Part shown: piece after piece, positions 5,456 to 19,000 of the stretch
Layout of the letters: each line of letters opens with the position of its first letter
Position numbering within the stretch: the stretch's first letter is position 1
Assembly (NCBI RefSeq): GCF_036323735.1
Contig: NC_086040.1
Coordinates: forward strand, 56,645,891 to 56,709,890
Direction: 5' to 3'
DNA: 64,000 nt
DNA from: Rattus norvegicus
Taxonomy: Eukaryota; Chordata; Mammalia; Rodentia; Muridae
Notes under the pieces: generated by a model
Told to the model about the DNA's origin: nothing
The model's database searches: none
The model's input: the letters and a program-made list of their open reading frames with translations, nothing else
Program-made: the position numbers and the translations under genes

Positions 5456-8205
5456 AGCTGTGTGTTTATCTTGAAAGTCAACTTCCTACAAGCTTTTCCC
5501 TCTTGGAATGAAGAGAATTCCCAAAGAATGAAAGACTGAGACTGGGAAAAGCTTTTTCAGTCTATATAAATAAGTGTGCTTTTTACCGTCTAGAACCACT
5601 TAAAACTAAGCTTACTGGTCAAGTAACAGCAATTCACTTTGCAAAACAGTAGCTGTGTGTTTATCTTCAAAGTCAACTTCCTACAAGCTTTTCCTGCTGG
5701 AAGGAACAGAATTCTCCAAAGATTGTTGGATTCAGACTGGGAAATCCATGTTTTGTCTATATTGAAAAGTGTGCTTTTTTCCCTCTAGAACCACTTAGAG
5801 CTAAGCTTATTCGCCAAGTAACAGCGATTCACTTTGCAAATCATTAGCTTTGTGTTCAGCTTCAAAGTCAAGTTCCTACAAGCTTTTTCCGCATGGAATG
5901 AACAGAACTCGACTGAGAATGTGTGATTCAGACAGGGAAACGCACTTTTTTCTATATAGAGAGGTATGCTTATCACCTTCTAGGACCATTTAAAACAAAG
6001 CTTAATCACCAGGTAAGAACAATTCACTTGTAAAATGAAAAAAAAAGGCTGTTTTTTTATCTTCAAAGTCAACTTCCTACAAGCTTTTCCCTCTTGGAAT
6101 GAACAGAATTCGCCAAAGAATGAGAGACTAAGACTGGGAAAAGCTTTTTCAGTCTATATAAATAAGTCTGCTTTTTTACAGTCTAGAACCACTTAAAACT
6201 AAGATTATTGGTCAAGTAACAGCAATTCACTTTTCAAAACAGTAGCTGTGTGTTTATCTTCAAAGTCAACTTCCTACAAGCTTTACCCCCTTGGAAAGAA
6301 CAGAATTTGCCAAGGAATGAGAGATTCAGACTGGGAAACCCACGTTTGTCTATATTCAAAAGTCTGCTTTTTAGCCTCAAGAACAACTTAAAAGTAAGCT
6401 TATTCGCCTAGTAACAGAAATTCACTTTTCAAAACACTAGCTGTGTGTTTATCTTCAAAGTCAACTTCCTACAAGCTTTTCCCTTTTGGAACGAACAGAA
6501 TTCACCAAAGAATGGGAGACTGAAACTGGGAAAAGCTTTTTCAGTCTATATGAATAAGTCTGCTTTTTACCATCTAGAACCAGTTAAAACTAAGCTTATT
6601 GGCCAAGTAACAGCAATTCATTTTGCAAAACACTAGCTGTGTGTTTATTTCAAAGTCAACATCTTCTAAGCTCTTCCCCCTTGGAGAGAACAGAATTCAC
6701 CTAAGAATGTCTGATTCAGACTGGGAAATGCAAGTATTGTCTACATTGAAAGTCTGCTTTTTACTGTCTAGGACCACTTAAAACTAAGCCTATTGGCCAA
6801 GTAAGAGCAATTCACTTTGCAGATCATTAGCTCTGTGTTTATCTTCAAAGTGAACTTCCTACAAGCTTTTGCCGCTTGGAACGAACAGAATTCGCCAAAG
6901 AATGTTGGATTCAGACTGGGAAACCCATGTTTGGTCCACATAGAAAACTCTGCTTTTTACTGTGTAGAACCACTTAAAACTAAGCTTATTGGCCAAGTAA
7001 CAGCAATTCACTTTGCTAAACCCTAGCTGTGTGTTTATTTTCAATGTCAACTTCCTACAAGCTTTTCATACTGGAAACAACAGAATTCTGCAAAGAATGT
7101 TCGATTCCGACTGGGAAACCCATGTTTTGTCTACATTGAAAAGTGTGCTTCTTACCCCATAGAACCCCTTAAAACTAAGCTTTTTCACCAAGTAACAGCC
7201 ATTCACTCTGCAAATCACCAGCTTTGTGTTCAGCTTCAAACTCAAGTTCCTACAAGCTTTTCCCAATTGGAAGGAACAGAATTACCCAAAGAATGAGATA
7301 TTGAGACTGGGAAAAGGATTTTTCGTCTATATAGAAAAGTATGCTTTTTACCATATAGAACTACTTAAAACTAAGCTTAATCACCAAGTAAGAACGATTC
7401 ACTTTGTAAAAGGAAAAAAGGGGCTTTTTTTTTTATCTCCAAAGTCAACTTCCTACAAGCCTTTCCAGCCTGGAACGGACAGAATTCACCAAGGAATGTT
7501 TGATTCAGACTGAGAAAACCATGTTTTGTCTATATTGAAAAGTCTGCTTTTACCCACTAGAACCACTTAAAACTAAGAATATTCTCCTGGTAAGAACAAT
7601 TCCCTTTGCAAAAACACTTGCTGTGTGTTTGTCTTCAAAGTCAACTTTCTACAAGATTTTCCTGCTTGGAACACACAGAATTTGGCAAAGAGTGAGAGAT
7701 TGAGACTGGGAAAAGCTTTTTTAGAATATATAGATAAGTATGCTTTTTACCAACTAGAACTACTTAAAACAGAGCTTAATCCCAAAGTAAGAACAATTCA
7801 CTTTGTAAAACACTAGCTGTGTGTTTATCTTCAAAGTTCACTTCCTCCAAACTTTTCCCGATTGGAACGAACACGATTCCTCTAAGAATGTGTGACTGAG
7901 ACTGGGAAACACACGTTTTGTGTATATATAAAAGTCTGCTTTTTTCTCCTTTGAACAACTGAAAACTAAGCTTATTTTCCAAGTAACAGCACTTTACTTT
8001 GCAAAACACTACCTGTGTGTTTATCTTGAAAGTCAACTTCCTACAAGCTTTACACCCATAGAAAGGACAGAATTGGCCAAAGAATGAGAGATTCAGACTG
8101 GGAAACCCATGTTTGTCTATATTCAAAAGTCTGCTTTTTAGCCTCAAGAACAACTTAAAAGTAAGCTTATTCGCCTAGTAACAGAAATTCACTTTGCAAA
8201 ACACT
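5456..8205 (+). repeat. HOR H3, 14-mer
   Basis: Length 2,750 bp. Opens with type a m1, closes with type b m14 (CCCATAGAAAGG form). Its m1 has a one-base deletion at GAATTCCCAAAG (usual GAATTCGCCAAAG). Its m10 has GAATTACCCAAAG where other copies have GAATTAGCCAAAG. With H4 it repeats the H1-H2 pair. Confidence 0.95.
7856..7872 (-). other. CENP-B-box match in m13 of H3
   Basis: Same word, unchanged; 2,749 bp from the previous box. Confidence 0.8.
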
Positions 8206-9580
8206 AGCTGTGTGTTTATCTTGAAAGTCAACTTCCTACAAGGTTTTCCCTCTTGGAATGAAGAGAATTCGCCAAAGAATGAAAGACTGAGACTGGGAAA
8301 AGCTTTTTCAGTCTATATAAATAAGTGTGCTTTTTACCGTCTAGAACCACTTAAAACTATGCTTACTGGTCAAGTAACAGCAATTCACTTTGCAAAACAG
8401 TAGCTGTGTGTTTATCTTCAAAGTCAACTTCCTACAAGCTTTTCCTGCTGGAAGGAACAGAATTCTCCAAAGATTGTTGGATTCAGACTGGGAAATCCAT
8501 GTTTTGTCTATATTGAAAAGTGTGCTTTTTTCCCTCTAGAACCACTTAGAGCTAAGCTTATTCGCCAAGTAACAGCGATTCACTTTGCAAATCATTAGCT
8601 TTGTGTTCAGCTTCAAAGTCAAGTTCCTACAAGCTTTTTCCGCATGGAACGAACAGAACTCGACTGAGAATGTGTGATTCAGACAGGGAAACGCACTTTT
8701 TTCTATATAGAGAGGTATGCTTATCACCTTCTAGGACCATTTAAAACAAAGCTTAATCACCAGGTAAGAACAATTCACTTGTAAAATGAAAAAAAAAGGC
8801 TGTTTTTTTATCTTCAAAGTCAACTTCCTACAAGCTTTTCCCTCTTGGAATGAACAGAATTCGCCAAAGAATGAGAGACTAAGACTGGGAAAAGCTTTTT
8901 CAGTCTATATAAATAAGTCTGCATTTTTACAGTCTAGAACCACTTAAAACTAAGATTATTGGTCAAGTAACAGCAATTCACTTTTCAAAACAGTAGCTGT
9001 GTGTTTATCTTCAAAGTCAACTTCCTATAAGCTTTACCCCCTTGGAAAGAACAGAATTCGCCAAAGAATGAGAGATTCAGACTGGGAAACCCATGTTTGT
9101 CTATATTCAAAAGTCTGCTTTTTAGCCTCAAGAACAACTTAAAAGTAAGCTTATTCGCCTAGTAACAGAAATTCACTTTGCAAAACACTAGCTGTGTGTT
9201 TATCTTGAAAGTCAACTTCCTACAAGGTTTTCCCTCTTGGAATGAAGAGAATTCGCCAAAGAATGAAAGACTGAGACTGGGAAAAGCTTTTTCAGTCTAT
9301 ATAAATAAGTGTGCTTTTTACCGTCTAGAACCACTTAAAACTATGCTTATTGGCCAAGTAACAGCAATTCACTATGCAAAACAGTAGCTGTGTGTTTATC
9401 TTCAAAGTCAACTTCCTACAAGCTTTTCCTGCTGGAAGGAACAGAATTCTCCAAAGATTGTTGGATTCAGACTGGGAAATACATGTTTTGTCTATATTGA
9501 AAAGTGTGCTTTTTTCCCTCTAGAACCACTTAGAGCTAAGCTTATTCGCCAATTAACAGCGATTCACTTTGCAAATCATT

Positions 9581-10163
9581 AGCTTTGTATTCAGCTTCAA
9601 AGTCAAGTTCCTACAAGCTTTTCCCGCTTGGAAGGAACAGAATGCGCCTGAGAATGTGTGATTCGGACAGGGAAACACACTTCTTTTCTATATAGAAATG
9701 TATGCTTTTTACCTTCTAGGACCATTTAAAACAAAGGTTATTGGCCAAATAACCGCAATTCACTTTGTAAAACAGTAACTGTGTGTCTATCTTCAAAGTC
9801 AACTTCCTGCAAGCTTTTCCTGCTTGGATGAACAGTATCCGCCCAAGAATGAGAGATTCAGACCGGGAAAACCATGCTTTGTCTATACTGAAAAGTCTGG
9901 TTTTTACCGTCTAGCACCACTGAAAACTAAGTGTATTGGCCAAGCAAAGCAATTCACTTTCCAAACACCAGCTGTGTGTTTATCTTCAAAGTCAAGTTTC
10001 TACAAGCATTTCTCACTTGGATTGGACAAAATTCCCCAAAGAATGAGATTCAGACTGGGAAAACAATGTTTTGTCTATATTGAATAGTATGCTTTTACCC
10101 ACTAGAACCACTTAAAACTAAGAATATTCTCCTTGTAAGAACAATTCCCTTTGCAAAAACACT
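9581..10163 (+). repeat. Private monomers u1-u2-u3 (second copy, in H4)
   Basis: u1 is 9581-9776, u2 9777-9969, u3 9970-10163. By eye the block is nearly identical to 4287-4869. One difference is TAGTATGC at about 10086, where the first copy has TAGTCTGC. The block occurs nowhere else in the window. Confidence 0.9.
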
Positions 10164-10400
10164 TGCTGTGTGTTTGTCTTCAAAGTCAACTTTCTACAAG
10201 ATTTTCCTGCTTGGAACACACAGAATTTGCCAAAGAGTGAGAGATTGAGACTGGGAAAAGCTTTTTTAGAATATATAGATAAGTATGCTTTTTACCAACT
10301 AGAACTACTTAAAACAGAGCTTAATCCCAAAGTAAGAACAATTCACTTTGTAAAACACTAGCTGTGTGTTTATCTTCAAAGTTCACTTCCTCCAAACTTT

Positions 10401-10417
10401 TCCCGATTGGAACGAAC
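10401..10417 (-). other. CENP-B-box match in m13 of H4
   Basis: Same word, unchanged; 2,545 bp spacing. Confidence 0.8.
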
Positions 10418-10749
10418 ACGATTCCTCTAAGAATGTGTGACTGAGACTGGGAAACACACGTTTTGTGTATATATAAAAGTCTGCTTTTTTCTCCTTTGAA
10501 CAACTGAAAACTAAGCTTATTTTCCAAGTAACAGCACTTTACTTTGCAAAACACTACCTGTGTGTTTATCTTGAAAGTCAACTTCCTACAAGCTTTACAC
10601 CCATGGAAAGGACAGAATTGGCCAAAGAATGAGAGATTCAGACTGGGAAAAACATGTTCGTCTATATTGAAAAGTCTGCTTTTTGCCTCAAGAACCACTT
10701 AAAAGTAAGCTTCTTCGCCTAGTAACAGCAATTCACTTTGCAAAACACT

Positions 10750-13499
10750 AGCTGTGTGTTTATCTTGAAAGTCAACTTCCTACAAGCTTTTCCCTCTTGG
10801 AATGAAGAGAATTCGCCAAAGAATGAAAGACTGAGACTGGGAAAAGCTTTTTCAGTCTATATAAATAAGTGTGCTTTTTACCGTCTAGAACCACTTAAAA
10901 CTAAGCTTACTGGTCAAGTAACAGCAATTCACTTTGCAAAACAGTAGCTGTGTGTTTATCTTCAAAGTCAACTTCCTACAAGCTTTTCCTGCTGGAAGGA
11001 ACAGAATTCTCCAAAGATTGTTGGATTCAGACTGGGAAATCCATGTTTTGTCTATATTGAAAAGTGTGCTTTTTTCCCTCTAGAACCACTTAGAGCTAAG
11101 CTTATTCGCCAAGTAACAGCGATTCACTTTGCCAATCATTAGCTTTGTGTTCAGCTTCAAAGTCAAGTTCCTACAAGCTTTTTCCGCATGGAATGAACAG
11201 AACTCGACTGAGAATGTGTGATTCAGACAGGGAAACGCACTTTTTTCTATATAGAGAGGTATGCTTATCACCTTCTAGGACCATTTAAAACAAAGCTTAA
11301 TCACCAGGTAAGAACAATTCACTTGTAAAATGAAAAAAAAAGGCTGTTTTTTTATCTTCAAAGTCAACTTCCTACAAGCTTTTCCCTCTTGGAATGAACA
11401 GAATTCGCCAAAGAATGAGAGACTAAGACTGGGAAAAGCTTTTTCAGTCTATATAAATAAGTCTGCTTTTTTACAGTCTAGAACCACTTAAAACTAAGAT
11501 TATTGGTCAAGTAACAGCAATTCACTTTTCAAAACAGTAGCTGTGTGTTTATCTTCAAAGTCAACTTCCTACAAGCTTTACCCCCTTGGAAAGAACAGAA
11601 TTTGCCAAAGAATGAGAGATTCAGACTGGGAAACCCACGTTTGTCTATATTCAAAAGTCTGCTTTTTAGCCTCAAGAACAACTTAAAAGTAAGCTTATTC
11701 GCCTAGTAACAGAAATTCACTTTTCAAAACACTAGCTGTGTGTTTATCTTCAAAGTCAACTTCCTACAAGCTTTTCCCTTTTGGAACGAACAGAATTCAC
11801 CAAAGAATGGGAGACTGAGACTGGGAAAAGCTTTTTCAGTCTATATGAATAAGTCTGCTTTTTACCATCTAGAACCAGTTAAAACTAAGCTTATTGGCCA
11901 AGTAACAGCAATTCATTTTGCAAAACACTAGCTGTGTGTTTATTTCAAAGTCAACATCTTCTAAGCTCTTCCCCCTTGGAGAGAACAGAATTCACCTAAG
12001 AATGTCTGATTCAGACTGGGAAATGCAAGTATTGTCTACATTGAAAGTCTGCTTTTTACTGTCTAGGACCACTTAAAACTAAGCCTATTGGCCAAGTAAG
12101 AGCAATTCACTTTGCAGATCATTAGCTCTGTGTTTATCTTCAAAGTGAACTTCCTACAAGCTTTTGCCGCTTGGAACGAACAGAATTCGCCAAAGAATGT
12201 TGGATTCAGACTGGGAAACCCATGTTTGGTCCACATAGAAAACTCTGCTTTTTACTGTGTAGAACCACTTAAAACTAAGCTTATTGGCCAAGTAACAGCA
12301 ATTCACTTTGCTAAACCCTAGCTGTGTGTTTATTTTCAATGTCAACTTCCTACAAGCTTTTCATACTGGAAACAACAGAATTCTGCAAAGAATGTTCGAT
12401 TCCGACTGGGAAACCCATGTTTTGTCTACATTGAAAAGTGTGCTTCTTACCCCATAGAACCCCTTAAAACTAAGCTTTTTCACCAAGTAACAGCCATTCA
12501 CTCTGCAAATCACCAGCTTTGTGTTCAGCTTCAAACTCAAGTTCCTACAAGCTTTTCCCAATTGGAAGGAACAGAATTAGCCAAAGAATGAGATATTGAG
12601 ACTGGGAAAAGGATTTTTCGTCTATATAGAAAAGTATGCTTTTTACCATATAGAACTACTTAAAACTAAGCTTAATCACCAAGTAAGAACGATTCACTTT
12701 GTAAAAGGAAAAAAGGGGCTTTTTTTTTTATCTCCAAAGTCAACTTCCTACAAGCCTTTCCAGCCTGGAACGGACAGAATTCACCAAGGAATGTTTGATT
12801 CAGACTGAGAAAACCATGTTTTGTCTATATTGAAAAGTCTGCTTTTACCCACTAGAACCACTTAAAACTAAGAATATTCTCCTGGTAAGAACAATTCCCT
12901 TTGCAAAAACACTTGCTGTGTGTTTGTCTTCAAAGTCAACTTTCTACAAGATTTTCCTGCTTGGAACACACAGAATTTGCCAAAGAGTGAGAGATTGAGA
13001 CTGGGAAAAGCTTTTTTAGAATATATAGATAAGTATGCTTTTTACCAACTAGAACTACTTAAAACAGAGCTTAATCCCAAAGTAAGAACAATTCACTTTG
13101 TAAAACACTAGCTGTGTGTTTATCTTCAAAGTTCACTTCCTCCAAACTTTTCCCGATTGGAACGAACACGATTCCTCTAAGAATGTGTGACTGAGACTGG
13201 GAAACACACGTTTTGTGTATATATAAAAGTCTGCTTTTTTCTCCTTTGAACAACTGAAAACTAAGCTTATTTTCCAAGTAACAGCACTTCACTTTGCAAA
13301 ACACTACCTGTGTGTTTATCTTGAAAGTCAACTTCCTACAAGCTTTACACCCATGGAAAGGACAGAATTGGCCAAAGAATGAGAGATTCAGACTGGGAAA
13401 AACATGTTCGTCTATATTGAAAAGTCTGCTTTTTGCCTCAAGAACCACTTAAAAGTAAGCTTATACGCCTAGTAACAGCAATTCACTTTGCAAAACACT
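10750..13499 (+). repeat. HOR H5, 14-mer
   Basis: Length 2,750 bp, type a at both ends. Private change TTTGCCAATCATT in m2 (about 11133), where every other copy has TTTGCAAATCATT. The m14 carries TTATACGCC, also seen before H9 and H12. Confidence 0.95.
13151..13167 (-). other. CENP-B-box match in m13 of H5
   Basis: Same word, unchanged; 2,750 bp spacing. Confidence 0.8.
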
Positions 13500-16249
13500 A
13501 GCTGTGTGTTTATCTTGAAAGTCAACTTCCTACAAGCTTTTCCCTCTTGGAATGAAGAGAATTCGCCAAAGAATGAAAGACTGAGACTGGGAAAAGCTTT
13601 TTCAGTCTATATAAATAAGTGTGCTTTTTACTGTCTAGAACCACTTAAAACTAAGCTTACTGGTCAAGTAACAGCAATTCACTTTGCAAAACAGTAGCTG
13701 TGTGTTTATCTTCAAAGTCAACTTCCTACAAGCTTTTCCTGCTGGAAGGAACAGAATTCTCCAAAGATTGTTGGATTCAGACTGGGAAATCCATGTTTTG
13801 TCTATATTGAAAAGTGTGCTTTTTTCCCTCTAGAACCACTTAGAGCTAAGCTTATTCGCCAAGTAACAGCGATTCACTTTGCAAATCATTAGCTTTGTGT
13901 TCAGCTTCAAAGTCAAGTTCCTACAAGCTTTTTCCGCATGGAATGAACAGAACTCGACTGAGAATGTGTGATTCAGACAGGGAAACGCACTTTTTTCTAT
14001 ATAGAGAGGTATGCTTATCACCTTCTAGGACCATTTAAAACAAAGCTTAATCACCAGGTAAGAACAATTCACTTGTAAAATGAAAAAAAAAGGCTGTCTT
14101 TTTATCTTCAAAGTCAACTTCCTACAAGCTTTTCCCTCTTGGAATGAACAGAATTCGCCAAAGAATGAGAGACTAAGACTGGGAAAAGCTTTTTCAGTCT
14201 ATATAAATAAGTCTGCTTTTTTACAGTCTAGAACCACTTAAAACTAAGATTATTGGTCAAGTAACAGCAATTCACTTTTCAAAACAGTAGCTGTGTGTTT
14301 ATCTTCAAAGTCAACTTCCTACAAGCTTTACCCCCTTGGAAAGAACAGAATTTGCCAAAGAATGAGAGATTCAGACTGGGAAACCCACGTTTGTCTATAT
14401 TCAAAAGTCTGCTTTTTAGCCTCAAGAACAACTTAAAAGTAAGCTTATTCGCCTAGTAACAGAAATTCACTTTTCAAAACACTAGCTGTGTGTTTATCTT
14501 CAAAGTCAACTTCCTACAAGCTTTTCCCTTTTGGAACGAACAGAATTCACCAAAGAATGGGAGACTGAGACTGGGAAAAGCTTTTTCAGTCTATATGAAT
14601 AAGTCTGCTTTTTACCATCTAGAACCAGTTAAAACTAAGCTTATTGGCCAAGTAACAGCAATTCATTTTGCAAAACACTAGCTGTGTGTTTATTTCAAAG
14701 TCAACATCTTCTAAGCTCTTCCCCCTTGGAGAGAACAGAATTCACCTAAGAATGTCTGATTCAGACTGGGAAATGCAAGTATTGTCTACATTGAAAGTCT
14801 GCTTTTTACTGTCTAGGACCACTTAAAACTAAGCCTATTGGCCAAGTAAGAGCAATTCACTTTGCAGATCATTAGCTCTGTGTTTATCTTCAAAGTGAAC
14901 TTCCTACAAGCTTTTGCCGCTTGGAACGAACAGAATTCGCCAAAGAATGTTGGATTCAGACTGGGAAACCCATGTTTGGTCCACATAGAAAACTCTGCTT
15001 TTTACTGTGTAGAACCACTTAAAACTAAGCTTATTGGCCAAGTAACAGCAATTCACTTTGCTAAACCCTAGCTGTGTGTTTATTTTCAATGTCAACTTCC
15101 TACAAGCTTTTCATACTGGAAACAACAGAATTCTGCAAAGAATGTTCGATTCCGACTGGGAAACCCATGTTTTGTCTACATTGAAAAGTGTGCTTCTTAC
15201 CCCATAGAACCCCTTAAAACTAAGCTTTTTCACCAAGTAACAGCCATTCACTCTGCAAATCACCAGCTTTGTGTTCAGCTTCAAACTCAAGTTCCTACAA
15301 GCTTTTCCCAATTGGAAGGAACAGAATTAGCCAAAGAATGAGATATTGAGACTGGGAAAAGGATTTTTCGTCTATATAGAAAAGTATGCTTTTTACCATA
15401 TAGAACTACTTAAAACTAAGCTTAATCACCAAGTAAGAACGATTCACTTTGTAAAAGGAAAAAAGGGGCTTTTTTTTTTATCTCCAAAGTCAACTTCCTA
15501 CAAGCCTTTCCAGCCTGGAACGGACAGAATTCACCAAGGAATGTTTGATTCAGACTGAGAAAACCATGTTTTGTCTATATTGAAAAGTCTGCTTTTACCC
15601 ACTAGAACCACTTAAAACTAAGAATATTCTCCTGGTAAGAACAATTCCCTTTGCAAAAACACTTGCTGTGTGTTTGTCTTCAAAGTCAACTTTCTACAAG
15701 ATTTTCCTGCTTGGAACACACAGAATTTGGCAAAGAGTGAGAGATTGAGACTGGGAAAAGCTTTTTTAGAATATATAGATAAGTATGCTTTTTACCAACT
15801 AGAACTACTTAAAACAGAGCTTAATCCCAAAGTAAGAACAATTCACTTTGTAAAACACTAGCTGTGTGTTTATCTTCAAAGTTCACTTCCTCCAAACTTT
15901 TCCCGATTGGAACGAACACGATTCCTCTAAGAATGTGTGACTGAGACTGGGAAACACACGTTTTGTGTATATATAAAAGTCTGCTTTTTTCTCCTTTGAA
16001 CAACTGAAAACTAAGCTTATTTTCCAAGTAACAGCACTTCACTTTGCAAAACACTACCTGTGTGTTTATCTTGAAAGTCAACTTCCTACAAGCTTTACAC
16101 CCATGGAAAGGACAGAATTGGCCAAAGAATGAGAGATTCAGACTGGGAAAAACATGTTCGTCTATATTGAAAAGTCTGCTTTTTGCCTCAAGAACCACTT
16201 AAAAGTAAGCTTCTTCGCCTAGTAACAGCAATTCACTTTGCAAAACACT
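13500..16249 (+). repeat. HOR H6, 14-mer, first unit of super-repeat 1
   Basis: Length 2,750 bp, type a at both ends. Two markers shared only with H9 and H12 in type a units are TTTTTACTGTCTAG in m1 and a C in the m4 T-run at 14098. m14 reads CTTCTTCGCC. Confidence 0.95.
15901..15917 (-). other. CENP-B-box match in m13 of H6
   Basis: Same word, unchanged; 2,750 bp spacing. Confidence 0.8.
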
Positions 16250-19000
16250 AGCTGTGTGTTTATCTTGAAAGTCAACTTCCTACAAGCTTTTCCCTCTTGG
16301 AATGAAGAGAATTCGCCAAAGAATGAAAGACTGAGACTGGGAAAAGCTTTTTCAGTCTATATAAATAAGTGTGCTTTTTACCGTCTAGAACCACTTAAAA
16401 CTAAGCTTACTGGTCAAGTAACAGCAATTCACTTTGCAAAACAGTAGCTGTGTGTTTATCTTCAAAGTCAACTTCCTACAAGCTTTTCCTGCTGGAAGGA
16501 ACAGAATTCTCCAAAGATTGTTGGATTCAGACTGGGAAATCCATGTTTTGTCTATATTGAAAAGTGTGCTTTTTTCCCTCTAGAACCACTTAGAGCTAAG
16601 CTTATTCGCCAAGTAACAGCGATTCACTTTGCAAATCATTAGCTTTGTGTTCAGCTTCAAAGTCAAGTTCCTACAAGCTTTTTCCGCATGGAATGAACAG
16701 AACTCGACTGAGAATGTGTGATTCAGACAGGGAAACGCACTTTTTTCTATATAGAGAGGTATGCTTATCACCTTCTAGGACCATTTAAAACAAAGCTTAA
16801 TCACCAGGTAAGAACAATTCACTTGTAAAATGAAAAAAAAAGGCTGTTTTTTTATCTTCAAAGTCAACTTCCTACAAGCTTTTCCCTCTTGGAATGAACA
16901 GAATTCGCCAAAGAATGAGAGACTAAGACTGGGAAAAGCTTTTTCAGTCTATATAAATAAGTCTGCTTTTTTACAGTCTAGAACCACTTAAAACTAAGAT
17001 TATTGGTCAAGTAACAGCAATTCACTTTTCAAAACAGTAGCTGTGTGTTTATCTTCAAAGTCAACTTCCTACAAGCTTTACCCCCTTGGAAAGAACAGAA
17101 TTTGCCAAAGAATGAGAGATTCAGACTGGGAAACCCACGTTTGTCTATATTCAAAAGTCTGCTTTTTAGCCTCAAGAACAACTTAAAAGTAAGCTTATTC
17201 GCCTAGTAACAGAAATTCACTTTTCAAAACACTAGCTGTGTGTTTATCTTCAAAGTCAACTTCCTACAAGCTTTTCCCTTTTGGAACGAACAGAATTCAC
17301 CAAAGAATGGGAGACTGAGACTGGGAAAAGCTTTTTCAGTCTATATGAATAAGTCTGCTTTTTACCATCTAGAACCAGTTAAAACTAAGCTTATTGGCCA
17401 AGTAACAGCAATTCATTTTGCAAAACACTAGCTGTGTGTTTATTTCAAAGTCAACATCTTCTAAGCTCTTCCCCCTTGGAGAGAACAGAATTCACCTAAG
17501 AATGTCTGATTCAGACTGGGAAATGCAAGTATTGTCTACATTGAAAGTCTGCTTTTTACTGTCTAGGACCACTTAAAACTAAGCCTATTGGCCAAGTAAG
17601 AGCAATTCACTTTGCAGATCATTAGCTCTGTGTTTATCTTCAAAGTGAACTTCCTACAAGCTTTTGCCGCTTGGAACGAACAGAATTCGCCAAAGAATGT
17701 TGGATTCAGACTGGGAAACCCATGTTTGGTCCACATAGAAAACTCTGCTTTTTACTGTGTAGAACCACTTAAAACTAAGCTTATTGGCCAAGTAACAGCA
17801 ATTCACTTTGCTAAACCCTAGCTGTGTGTTTATTTTCAATGTCAACTTCCTACAAGCTTTTCATACTGGAAACAACAGAATTCTGCAAAGAATGTTCGAT
17901 TCCGACTGGGAAACCCATGTTTTGTCTACATTGAAAAGTGTGCTTCTTACCCCATAGAACCCCTTAAAACTAAGCTTTTTCACCAAGTAACAGCCATTCA
18001 CTCTGCAAATCACCAGCTTTGTGTTCAGCTTCAAACTCAAGTTCCTACAAGCTTTTCCCAATTGGAAGGAACAGAATTAGCCAAAGAATGAGATATTGAG
18101 ACTGGGAAAAGGATTTTTCGTCTATATAGAAAAGTATGCTTTTTACCATATAGAACTACTTAAAACTAAGCTTAATCACCAAGTAAGAACGATTCACTTT
18201 GTAAAAGGAAAAAAGGGGCTTTTTTTTTTATCTCCAAAGTCAACTTCCTACAAGCCTTTCCAGCCTGGAACGGACAGAATTCACCAAGGAATGTTTGATT
18301 CAGACTGAGAAAACCATGTTTTGTCTATATTGAAAAGTCTGCTTTTACCCACTAGAACCACTTAAAACTAAGAATATTCTCCTGGTAAGAACAATTCCCT
18401 TTGCAAAAACACTTGCTGTGTGTTTGTCTTCAAAGTCAACTTTCTACAAGATTTTCCTGCTTGGAACACACAGAATTTGGCAAAGAGTGAGAGATTGAGA
18501 CTGGGAAAAGCTTTTTTAGAATATATAGATAAGTATGCTTTTTACCAACTAGAACTACTTAAAACAGAGCTTAATCCCAAAGTAAGAACAATTCACTTTG
18601 TAAAACACTAGCTGTGTGTTTATCTTCAAAGTTCACTTCCTCCAAACTTTTCCCGATTGGAACGAACACGATTCCTCTAAGAATGTGTGACTGAGACTGG
18701 GAAACACACGTTTTGTGTATATATAAAAGTCTGCTTTTTTCTCCTTTGAACAACTGAAAACTAAGCTTATTTTCCAAGTAACAGCACTTTACTTTGCAAA
18801 ACACTACCTGTGTGTTTATCTTGAAAGTCAACTTCCTACAAGCTTTACACCCATAGAAAGGACAGAATTGGCCAAAGAATGAGAGATTCAGACTGGGAAA
18901 CCCATGTTTGTCTATATTCAAAAGTCTGCTTTTTAGCCTCAAGAACAACTTAAAAGTAAGCTTATACGCCTAGTAACAGAAATTCACTTTGCAAAACACT
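16250..19000 (+). repeat. HOR H7, 14-mer, second unit of super-repeat 1
   Basis: Length 2,751 bp. Opens type a (m1 with TTTTTACCGTCTAG) and closes type b with CCCATAGAAAGG and TTATACGCC. Counterparts are H10 and H13. Confidence 0.95.
18651..18667 (-). other. CENP-B-box match in m13 of H7
   Basis: Same word, unchanged; 2,750 bp spacing. Confidence 0.8.

Larger units (their letters stand above)
8206..10749 (+). repeat. HOR H4, 13-mer, second copy of the u1-u3 variant
   Basis: Length 2,544 bp and the same monomer order as H2, 5,294 bp downstream. The second m1 starts at 9190, here with the standard GGAATGAAGAG, and the second m2 has ATACATG. Both 13-mers share GCCAATTAACAGC in that m2. Closes with type a m14. 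Confidence 0.93.
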
